From the NCBI GenBank assembly GCA_002364975.1, contig DEYT01000170.1, positions 563-22,595 on the forward strand: DNA of 22,033 nt, in the 5' to 3' direction. Shown here piece by piece: positions 15,912 through 22,033 of the stretch (the first letter of the stretch is position 1; every line of letters begins with the position of its first letter). Both the position numbers and the translations under genes were made by a program. The stretch comes from Opitutia bacterium UBA3151. Its GTDB lineage: Bacteria; Verrucomicrobiota; Verrucomicrobiia; Opitutales; Seribacteraceae. A model generated the notes under the pieces. The model did no database searches, was not told the DNA's origin, and saw nothing but the letters and a program-made list of their open reading frames with translations.

Positions 15912-17246
15912 TTAATCGGCTTGGTAACCGGAGATTCCTGAGTCGTTGTCCTGAAAGATTGAGCGGAGAGCACTCAAACTCGGTTTGGAAAGTATTGGTT
16001 TTATGTAGCTATTAAAGATAGAAAATCCTAAGGGGTTAAGTTCTTTAACTCCTGTCGGGGTTCTTGCCTGGTCACTCCATTCTGGTGAGAGCGTGCCGTT
16101 TTCCCAGAATTCCTGACCAAATTCCCACATGCCAAAATTAAGCAGATAAAGATATTCTTTGCATACGACCCTGTAAGTTTCGGGGGAATTAATATTTTCA
16201 TCTCTATAGTCTGCCAAATTGAACACCCCATTATCTACTGCTTCTTTCACCGCAAAATACAATTCGCTTGTTTGCCAACCGCTGTGAAAATCTGGATCCC
16301 ACTGTAAGGCATCGGACGAATTTGGAACTGCACCCGGTACCCCATACAAGTGAATCGTATGCATCAAATGTTCAAGGACCTCGGCAATATCGTAATCTCC
16401 AATGGAATTGGGTGCTCCATCACTACTGTTTCGGTACCAAATCATATCATTCATCATGTTTGAATCCTGGAAGTTCTCATATCCAAGATAGCTTTGTCTT
16501 CCTAAATCAGTGAGTGGGTTCGGACTATAGTCGGCCCCACTCCCATAAGCTATCCTTTGCACGGAAGAAAACCCCGCATGCCAAGTTCCAGTTTCTCCTT
16601 TGAGCACCTTAATCATCTGTTCCTGAGAGGAGATATCAATACCCTCTGAATTAGGATCAGTAAGTAGCTTTACGGTTTGAGCAACTTTCTTGGCCCACTC
16701 GTCAGGCACGGCAATCTGACCACCAACTTCACCCGCAATCACCAGCATCAATCCATTAATCTCAATGGAACGATCAAACCAGGCAGATAGGTTATTATTA
16801 GAGACTAAATTACCGCTGGAGTATGAAGCTGAGGTGTATAAACTTGAGGTGAACTGGGCAATCAAATCGGACTTATTTAGCCATTGCTTCGTATTTGGAG
16901 TATAAAATCCTTTTTGATTTGAGTAATATCTCCACTCCTTCAACTCGCTTACATACAGCCAAGGGTAAAAAGTAGCGGTGGTCCAAAGCCATTTCAAATC
17001 CGGATTGTAGATCCATAAGTTATTGGTGGTTGATGATGGAATGTAAAGCCAACCAAGGTTCGTATGATAAAGCCAAGAATTTGTTGTTTCAAAAAAAGTA
17101 CCGAACCATGAACTTTCATACCAATTTGCTGAGCCCAAGTAGGAAGCATCAGGTAAAATAATTGAAGAAGTTTTTGTAGAAACTGAATAATTTCCGTTCA
17201 GAAAAGAAACAAACAAGATAGATGCGGGCAAAAAAAGGCATTTCAT
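15912..17246 (-). CDS. Secreted Trp-rich-repeat protein with His-motif C-terminal domain, unknown function
   Basis: 444 residues from the ATG at 17246; a TTG two codons upstream (17252) is possible but unneeded. An N-terminal signal peptide (MKCLFLPASILFVSFLNG) indicates export. Residues about 42-122 are four aromatic-rich repeats of about 20 residues with the theme W-L-Y-x3-L-x-W-L-Y. I have seen such repeats at the ends of exported Verrucomicrobia-type proteins, possibly as a surface or sorting module. The remainder is one domain with a motif EVLEHLMHTIHLYG (16341-16382) whose His residues are spaced by three, a plausible metal site, followed by ELYFAVKEAVDNGVF and a Trp/Glu-rich end. It is not a standard HExxH peptidase. 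It lies 28 bp after queA on the same strand and may share its transcript. Confidence 0.7.
   Translation of the reverse strand: MKCLFLPASILFVSFLNGNYSVSTKTSSIILPDASYLGSANWYESSWFGTFFETTNSWLYHTNLGWLYIPSSTTNNLWIYNPDLKWLWTTATFYPWLYVSELKEWRYYSNQKGFYTPNTKQWLNKSDLIAQFTSSLYTSASYSSGNLVSNNNLSAWFDRSIEINGLMLVIAGEVGGQIAVPDEWAKKVAQTVKLLTDPNSEGIDISSQEQMIKVLKGETGTWHAGFSSVQRIAYGSGADYSPNPLTDLGRQSYLGYENFQDSNMMNDMIWYRNSSDGAPNSIGDYDIAEVLEHLMHTIHLYGVPGAVPNSSDALQWDPDFHSGWQTSELYFAVKEAVDNGVFNLADYRDENINSPETYRVVCKEYLYLLNFGMWEFGQEFWENGTLSPEWSDQARTPTGVKELNPLGFSIFNSYIKPILSKPSLSALRSIFQDNDSGISGYQAD
16881..17123 (-). repeat. Trp-rich WLY protein repeats
   Basis: Four consecutive units encode SWLYHTNLGWLY, LWIYNPDLKWLW, PWLYVSELKEWRYY and FYTPNTKQW. 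Each has an aromatic pair, a turn rich in Asn/Pro/Ser and a second aromatic pair, consistent with short beta hairpins stacking through Trp residues. DNA identity between units is low, so these are old repeats. Confidence 0.65.
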
Positions 17247-17274
17247 ACTCAAGCCCGTAAGTTAAAAATAGGAT

Positions 17275-18333
17275 TTACACAACCATCATTGCATCACCGT
17301 AGGAGAAAAAACGATAATTTTTGGCTATAGCTTCGGCATAAATTTCCTTGAGTGTGGATAGTCCGTCTGACTCTCCAGGTGAAAGAAATGCAGCGACAAG
17401 ACAGAGAAGTGTGGATCCTGGAAGATGGAAATTGGTGAGTAAGTGATTCACTCCTTTAAATTGATACGGTGGGCGAATAAATAACTTGGCTTCCGCTTGA
17501 GTCATCCTTTCTAGATCGGAATCTTTCCCAGCAAGATAGTGTTCGATCGCCCGGACGCATGTTGTTCCAATCGCTAATTTTTTAAAACTAGGATCTCGAA
17601 GAACGGATTTTGTAGATGGTTCCAAAAAATACTCCTCGCCGTGCATAGCATGATCTTCAACTTTTTCAGTCTCGATCGGTCGAAATGTGCCTAATCCGAT
17701 GGAAAGGGTAAGGTCATGAATGTAATGACCTTCTCTCTTGAGACGGTCCAAGATTTCAGCTGTGAAATGGAGACCCGCAGTGGGGGCTGCTACGGCACTT
17801 CTTTTTTCCTGCTTTGCATATACAGTCTGATACCTTTCTTCATCCGGGGGGGCTGCAGGTCGGCGAACATAAGGGGGGAGAGGCATAGCACCAAGTCTTT
17901 GGGCGAGGGCAGATGGATCTTTGTCGTGCGGAAGATGAAACCTAACAAGGTACTCCCCCGAAGAGAGAGATTCGATGACTTCGGCAGAATATTCTCCCTC
18001 AATTCCAAATTTTCGAGACTTTGCGGTTTTTCCTCCCGGTTTAAGCAAGCATCGCCAAGTAGTATCTGGAAAGTTGGACGGTCGTAGGAGAAGGCATTCC
18101 ACCTTCCCGCCACTTTGCCTCTGTCCAGTCAGGCGAGCTTTCAATACCGATACATCATTTCGTAATATGGATAACTTGGATGGTAGCAGATCGGGGAGTT
18201 CATGAAAAAAATGGTGAGAAACATGTTGCGTTTTTCGATCGAAGAGGAGCAGGCGTGACTGATCGCGGCGTTCAGTCGGAGACTGGGCGATAGATTCTGC
18301 TGGTAATGGATAATCAAGTTCGGAACTTAGCAT
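17275..18333 (-). CDS. queA: S-adenosylmethionine:tRNA ribosyltransferase-isomerase
   Basis: A 352-residue enzyme that transfers and isomerises the ribosyl group of SAM onto 7-aminomethyl-7-deazaguanine in tRNA, giving epoxyqueuosine. Diagnostic segments are LPAESIAQSPTERRDQSRLL (10-29), GGKVECLLL, LKPGGKTAKSRK, the AVAAPTAGLHFT core, IGLGTFRPIETEKVEDHAMH and NHLLTNFHLPGSTLLCLVAAF. The usual VFNNTRV stretch is altered here to LRNDVSV, a small deviation. The start codon is ATG (18331-18333), preceded by CTCTTTAA rather than a Shine-Dalgarno. It is divergent from acs (89-bp gap) and followed by the Trp-repeat gene. No other queuosine genes are in the window. Confidence 0.96.
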   Translation of the reverse strand: MLSSELDYPLPAESIAQSPTERRDQSRLLLFDRKTQHVSHHFFHELPDLLPSKLSILRNDVSVLKARLTGQRQSGGKVECLLLRPSNFPDTTWRCLLKPGGKTAKSRKFGIEGEYSAEVIESLSSGEYLVRFHLPHDKDPSALAQRLGAMPLPPYVRRPAAPPDEERYQTVYAKQEKRSAVAAPTAGLHFTAEILDRLKREGHYIHDLTLSIGLGTFRPIETEKVEDHAMHGEEYFLEPSTKSVLRDPSFKKLAIGTTCVRAIEHYLAGKDSDLERMTQAEAKLFIRPPYQFKGVNHLLTNFHLPGSTLLCLVAAFLSPGESDGLSTLKEIYAEAIAKNYRFFSYGDAMMVV

Positions 18334-18354
18334 TTAAAGAGTCCATTAAAAGCA

Positions 18355-18369
18355 CATCGACAAGCGATG
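18355..18369. repeat. Small inverted repeat in the queA/acs divergent region
   Basis: CATCG and CGATG flank a 5-base spacer (ACAAG). It lies in the 89 bp between two divergent starts, where a regulator could bind. Five-base arms arise often by chance, so this is only a weak candidate operator. No convincing -35/-10 pair was found here for acs or queA. Confidence 0.2.
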
Positions 18370-18422
18370 GGCAATTTCCTAACTTCAAGTATCCCTAAAA
18401 TCATAACCTCAATGTTTGTATT

Positions 18423-20399
18423 ATGAATAATTCCAAAGATCTCATCCAGCCTCCAGCCTCTGCATCTCAAAATGCCCACATTAAAAATTTAGCAGACTAT
18501 GATGCGATGTACCAAGAGAGCATTGAAAATCCACTGGTTTTTTGGGCAAAGATCGCTACTGAATTCCACTGGTTTTCAAGATGGAAAGAAGTTTGCGGTT
18601 ATAATTATGACCGGAGAGAGGGAGCGATTTCGATCGAATGGTTCAAAGGTTCCAAGACCAATGTTTGCTACAATTGCCTAGATCGTCACCTTGACATCCG
18701 CGGTGACAAAACTGCGATTATCTGGGAAGGAAATGAGCCTGGAGAGGATGACACTATTTCTTACCGCGATCTGCACCAGAAGGTATGCAAATTTGCCAAT
18801 GTTTTGAAGGGAAGGGGAGTGGGAAAAGGCGATCGAGTCTCGATATACATGCCAATGGTTCCAGAAGCGGTGATTGCAATGCTGGCTTGTGCAAGGATTG
18901 GAGCAGTTCATTCCGTTGTTTTCGGTGGATTTTCCGCCGAGGCTTTGGCGGACCGAATTGTAGACTCTGATTGTAAGACATTGGTCACCGCAAATGGCAC
19001 TTTTAGGGGGGCGAAGGTAATACCTATGAAACCTAATGCGGATCAAGCCATGGCAAGAGCCTCAGAGGAAATGGAAGCAAAAGTTGAGACCTGTATTGTA
19101 GTTCGAAGAGTAGGTAAAGATTCAGGGATTGAATGTTCCATGGAATCAGGTCGTGACATCTGGTGGGATCAAGTCATGGACGAGGCTAGCCCTGATTGCC
19201 CATGTGAGGAAATGGATGCGGAAGATCCACTTTTCGTGCTTTATACTTCTGGTTCTACCGGAAAGCCGAAGGGAGTTCTTCACACCACTGCAGGTTATAT
19301 GATATATACCGCAACTACCCATAAGTATGTTTTCGATTACCATGAAGAAGATATCTATTTTTGTGCTGCTGATATTGGCTGGATTACGGGGCACTCTTAT
19401 ATTGTGTATGGTCCCTTGGCGAATGGAGCAACTACCACTATGTTCGAGAGCGTACCAACTTATCCTAACCCAGATCGATATTGGCAAGTCATTGAAAAAT
19501 GGAAAATAAATCAATTTTATACCGCTCCAACCGCTATCCGTGCAATTGCTGCAGCGGGCGAGGAATGGCCTTCTAAATATGACATGGATAGCTTACGAGT
19601 GTTGGGTAGTGTGGGTGAACCCATCAACCCAGAAGCTTGGCGGTGGTATTACAAGAATACGGGCAAGGAGCGTTGTCCAATTGTGGACACTTGGTGGCAA
19701 ACAGAAACGGGTGGTATTCTAATAACTCCCTTGCCTGGAGCAACCCCTTTGAAACCAGGGTCGGCTACTTTTCCTTTTTTTGGAGTCAAGCCAGTCATTC
19801 TTGATCCCCAATCGGGAACAGTGATCGAAGGGAATGATGTCACCGGAGTTTTGGCAATGGAGGCACCTTGGCCTGGGCAAATGCGTACAATTCATGGAGA
19901 TCATAAGAGGTTTGAGGAGACTTATTTCGATCAATACAAAGGATATTATTTTACGGGAGATGGATGTAGGCGCGATGCGGACGGTTATTACTGGATAACG
20001 GGTCGTGTAGATGATGTAATTAATGTTTCTGGCCATCGAATGGGTACGGCAGAGGTTGAAAGCGCTTTAGTTGCTCATGATTCGGTTGCGGAATCGGCAG
20101 TCGTAGGATTTCCGCATGAAGTCAAAGGAGAAGGGATTTATGCTTATGTAACCTTAAATAGTGGAGTTGAATACACCGAAGAGTTACGGGGAGAATTAAG
20201 GCAACAAGTACGGTCAGTAATCGGACCCATCGCCACACCTGATGTTATTCACTGGGCTCCATCTTTGCCTAAAACCCGCTCCGGGAAAATCATGCGTAGA
20301 ATATTGCGTAAGATTGCTACTAATCAAGCAGATCAGGTTGGTGACACTTCCACATTGGCGGATCCAGCAGTCGTCGACCACCTAATTGCGAATAGGTGA
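18423..20399 (+). CDS. acs: Acetyl-CoA synthetase (AMP-forming)
   Basis: A 658-residue enzyme that activates acetate to acetyl-CoA through acetyl-AMP. The adenylation-family P-loop YTSGSTGKPKG is at residues 274-284; VDTWWQTETGG, YFTGDGCRRDADGYYWITGR and VINVSGHRMGTAEVE follow. The C-terminal catalytic lysine is in RSGKIMRR (Lys622), the residue that Sir2/acetyltransferase systems acetylate in other bacteria. Length and the N-terminal CNYDRREG/IEWFKG region match Acs rather than medium-chain or propionate relatives, though propionate activity cannot be excluded. It stands alone on its strand; ilvE begins 61 bp later. Confidence 0.96.
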   Translation: MNNSKDLIQPPASASQNAHIKNLADYDAMYQESIENPLVFWAKIATEFHWFSRWKEVCGYNYDRREGAISIEWFKGSKTNVCYNCLDRHLDIRGDKTAIIWEGNEPGEDDTISYRDLHQKVCKFANVLKGRGVGKGDRVSIYMPMVPEAVIAMLACARIGAVHSVVFGGFSAEALADRIVDSDCKTLVTANGTFRGAKVIPMKPNADQAMARASEEMEAKVETCIVVRRVGKDSGIECSMESGRDIWWDQVMDEASPDCPCEEMDAEDPLFVLYTSGSTGKPKGVLHTTAGYMIYTATTHKYVFDYHEEDIYFCAADIGWITGHSYIVYGPLANGATTTMFESVPTYPNPDRYWQVIEKWKINQFYTAPTAIRAIAAAGEEWPSKYDMDSLRVLGSVGEPINPEAWRWYYKNTGKERCPIVDTWWQTETGGILITPLPGATPLKPGSATFPFFGVKPVILDPQSGTVIEGNDVTGVLAMEAPWPGQMRTIHGDHKRFEETYFDQYKGYYFTGDGCRRDADGYYWITGRVDDVINVSGHRMGTAEVESALVAHDSVAESAVVGFPHEVKGEGIYAYVTLNSGVEYTEELRGELRQQVRSVIGPIATPDVIHWAPSLPKTRSGKIMRRILRKIATNQADQVGDTSTLADPAVVDHLIANR

Positions 20400-20460
20400 A
20401 TAAAAGTTTCTCTTGGCACTCGCCAACCTGTTTAAATTCATGCATAAACTTTAATAGGGT

Positions 20461-21330
20461 ATGAAAATTTATTTGAATGGAGAGTTTGTCGAAAAAGCGG
20501 ATGCCAAGATATCCGTTTTCGATCATGGATTATTGTACGGTGATGGAGTTTTCGAGGGTATCCGTCTTTACGAAGGTTGCGTTTACAAACTCGATGATCA
20601 CCTTGAGCGTCTTGAGTTCTCGGCAAAAGCAATTTTGTTAGACTTACCAATGGAGAGAGGCGAGTTTGCCCAAGCCGTATGTAATTCTTGTCGAGAAAAT
20701 GGATTGACCAATGGGTATATCCGCTTGGTGGTAACAAGAGGAGCGGGTCATCTTGGATTGACTCCAGATGGCTGTGGTCCTCCAAGCGTTATAATCATTG
20801 CTGATGAAATCCAGCTTTATCCAGAGGAATTGTATGAAAATGGACTAAAAATTATCTCTGTTCCAACCAGACGCATAAACTCATCTGCACTCCCGCCCGC
20901 TGTGAAAAGTCTTAACTATTTAAACAATATTTTAGCTAAAATCGAAGCTAAGCGGGTGGGGTTTCAAGAAGCATTGATGCTAAACGACAAAGGAGAAATT
21001 GCGGAGTGTACTGGAGATAATGTTTTCATTTTAAACAAAGGGATCGTGTACACTCCTCCCTTGGATGCTGGTTCTCTGAGAGGAATTACCCGAGCCGCGG
21101 TAATGGATTTAGCACAAGAATTAGGCTTTATGGTAAAGGAACAAGCTTTGACTAGGTATGATCTTTGGACTGCAGAAGAATGCTTTCTTACCGGTACTGC
21201 TGCAGAAGTGATTCCATGCGTTGAAGTCGATCATCGATCGGTTGGGAACGGAGTACCAGGGCCAGTTAGTAAATCTCTGATCGAGAAGTTTCGGGAAAAA
21301 GTCAAGGTGGACGGAGTTCTCTTAGATTGA
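20461..21330 (+). CDS. ilvE: Class IV aminotransferase, probable branched-chain-amino-acid aminotransferase
   Basis: A 289-residue PLP enzyme of fold type IV, expected to interconvert Leu/Ile/Val and their 2-ketoacids. Visible marks are the N-terminal FDHGLLYGDGVFEGIR (20-35), the PLP lysine Lys149 in AVKSLNYLNN, the EIAECTGDNVFI strand, the phosphate-binding GSLRGITR and the FLTGTAAEVIPC segment. Close relatives are D-amino acid aminotransferases and aminodeoxychorismate lyase. The YGDGVFEGIR form and the RRINSSALPPAVKSLNYLNN stretch fit the IlvE type I have seen in archaea and deep-branching bacteria. The leader has GGGT just before ATG, a weak Shine-Dalgarno at best. mcsA follows after 93 bp. 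Confidence 0.85.
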   Translation: MKIYLNGEFVEKADAKISVFDHGLLYGDGVFEGIRLYEGCVYKLDDHLERLEFSAKAILLDLPMERGEFAQAVCNSCRENGLTNGYIRLVVTRGAGHLGLTPDGCGPPSVIIIADEIQLYPEELYENGLKIISVPTRRINSSALPPAVKSLNYLNNILAKIEAKRVGFQEALMLNDKGEIAECTGDNVFILNKGIVYTPPLDAGSLRGITRAAVMDLAQELGFMVKEQALTRYDLWTAEECFLTGTAAEVIPCVEVDHRSVGNGVPGPVSKSLIEKFREKVKVDGVLLD

Positions 21331-21380
21331 GTTAATATGATCTCAGTCTGCCATTTTCTTCGATTGGCGCGTCATATGCG

Positions 21381-21409
21381 TTGAGAATTTACAATTCTTA
21401 CTTTATTAT
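21381..21409 (+). promoter_or_regulatory. Candidate promoter with embedded palindrome upstream of mcsA
   Basis: TTGAGA (21381-21386) and TATTAT (21404-21409) are separated by exactly 17 bases, a good sigma70-type spacing. A perfect 6-bp inverted repeat, AGAATT-TAC-AATTCT (21384-21398), overlaps the -35 box and fills most of the spacer, where a dimeric repressor would block polymerase. It does not match the CtsR heptamer direct repeat that controls mcsA in Firmicutes. The predicted transcript would have a very short leader before ATG 21424. Confidence 0.4.
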
Positions 21410-21423
21410 ATTAATAACAAATA

Positions 21424-21912
21424 ATGAAATGTCATCATTGCAATAAACAAGCTACTGTTCACTTGACACAAATCCTTAATGGTCAAATGCACAAAATGGA
21501 TTTGTGTGAAAGTTGTGCCCAAGCTAAAGGTGTAACCAATCCCGAAAATTTGTCTATTGGTAGTTTGATGGAAAATGTGCCTGATTCTACAGGTGAGGCT
21601 GCATCACCTATGACCTGTGAAAGTTGTGGTACTACTCACAACGAATTCAAAAAAGGGGGGAGATTAGGATGCGAAGCTTGTTACCATGTATTCAGACCTG
21701 TTCTCGATCCTCTCCTAGATGGGATGCATGCAGGAATTAAGCATCTTGGCAAAATTCCTGCCGGGTCCAAGGTTCGCGTCCAGTTCGAACAATCTTTGAG
21801 TCAGTTGCAATCAAAGTTGCAGGATTCGATTGAACAAGAGGATTATGAAGAAGCAGCTCGAATTAGAGATCAACTAAAAGATCTCGAAAAGAAAGCCAAG
21901 ACAAAAGTATGA
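21424..21912 (+). CDS. mcsA: McsA-like zinc-finger/UVR-motif activator of protein-arginine kinase
   Basis: A 162-residue protein with four CxxC pairs (Cys3/6, 28/31, 65/68, 83/86), fitting two zinc-binding modules, and a C-terminal UVR motif (about residues 125-160, EQEDYEEAARIRDQLKDLE). This is the layout of McsA of Bacillus, which activates the arginine kinase McsB and links it to the ClpC protease. The next gene, 10 bp downstream, is mcsB, confirming the assignment. The ctsR and clpC neighbours found in Firmicutes are absent here; ilvE is upstream. The role is expected in protein quality control under heat or oxidative and metal stress. Confidence 0.9.
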   Translation: MKCHHCNKQATVHLTQILNGQMHKMDLCESCAQAKGVTNPENLSIGSLMENVPDSTGEAASPMTCESCGTTHNEFKKGGRLGCEACYHVFRPVLDPLLDGMHAGIKHLGKIPAGSKVRVQFEQSLSQLQSKLQDSIEQEDYEEAARIRDQLKDLEKKAKTKV

Positions 21913-21915
21913 GGA
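21911..21915 (+). promoter_or_regulatory. Shine-Dalgarno site for mcsB
   Basis: GAGGA, partly inside the mcsA stop codon, lies 7 bases before the mcsB ATG. It is the clearest ribosome-binding site in the window, where most genes have none, and fixes the mcsB start at 21923. Confidence 0.55.
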
Positions 21916-21922
21916 CGTATTA

Positions 21923-22033
21923 ATGTTCCATGACATTTTGAACGAAGGTTTATCACCACAAAAAGGTTCTAAATCAATACCAATAACTCTGAGTACTCGG
22001 ATTCGGTTAGCTCGAAACCTCCGAGAATTTCCA
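21923..22033 (+). CDS. mcsB: Protein-arginine kinase McsB, 3'-truncated by window edge
   Basis: The first 37 codons are present and the frame is open to the last base. The motif PITLSTRIRLARNLREFP is the N-terminal nucleotide-binding signature of the phosphagen kinase / McsB family (STRIRLARN), whose arginines contact ATP phosphates. McsB phosphorylates arginine residues on proteins and marks them for ClpCP in Bacillus. Starting 10 bp after mcsA with a good Shine-Dalgarno, it is certainly in the same transcript. The catalytic core lies outside the window. Confidence 0.88.
   Translation, partial: MFHDILNEGLSPQKGSKSIPITLSTRIRLARNLREFP

Noticed and set aside
16341..16382. HExxH or HxxEH zinc-peptidase motif
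   Set aside because: The sequence reads EHLMHTIH. Glu and His are in the wrong order for HExxH, and no His lies three residues before the EH pair for HxxEH.
21331..21423. CtsR operator before mcsA
   Set aside because: No pair of GGTCAAA-like heptamers in direct orientation is present; only an unrelated palindrome is seen.

Overview
This window looks like a chromosomal segment from a Gram-negative bacterium of the PVC group, most likely Verrucomicrobiota (Opitutae/Puniceicoccales-like). That placement is an inference from several features: modest G+C, many lipoproteins and a beta-barrel protein (an outer membrane), a FecR-like protein with no sigma factor beside it, a secreted protein with Trp-rich WLY repeats, an archaeal/eukaryotic-type prolyl-tRNA synthetase, an mcsA-mcsB pair outside a Firmicutes context, and gene starts that mostly lack a Shine-Dalgarno sequence. 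No rRNA, tRNA, CRISPR array, transposase or phage gene was seen. The longest stretch without a gene is about 165 bp.

Left part (1-8168, all + strand): a tightly packed series of six cell-envelope genes. It starts inside a very large protein, cut by the window edge, built of about 20 degenerate alpha-helical repeats of the NADKAxDLK type followed by a beta-rich C-terminal region. Next come a predicted outer-membrane beta-barrel, a membrane-anchored FecR-like protein, and three lipoprotein-type genes matching the COG3014 / YcfL / LpoB trio. LpoB of enterobacteria activates the peptidoglycan synthase PBP1B. Gaps are 22, 15, 52, 4 and 22 bp, so co-transcription is likely. This is the least described part of the window.

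Middle part (8155-15892): on the - strand, an Rsm22-like ribosome-associated methyltransferase overlaps lpoB tail to tail, with enolase (eno) upstream of it. Divergent from eno is a + strand series: proS, panC, nadB and a PanE/ApbA-family ketopantoate reductase. PanC and the reductase both serve pantothenate (coenzyme A) synthesis and NadB starts NAD synthesis from aspartate, so this is a cofactor-precursor cluster attached to a tRNA synthetase.

Right part (15912-22033): on the - strand, queA (queuosine tRNA modification) is followed by a secreted protein of unknown function with N-terminal Trp-rich repeats and a C-terminal domain with a His-rich EHLMHTIH motif. On the + strand follow acs (acetyl-CoA synthetase), an ilvE-like class IV aminotransferase, mcsA (four CxxC pairs plus a UVR motif) and the first 37 codons of mcsB (protein-arginine kinase), which runs off the window. 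A promoter-like sequence with an internal palindrome lies just before mcsA.
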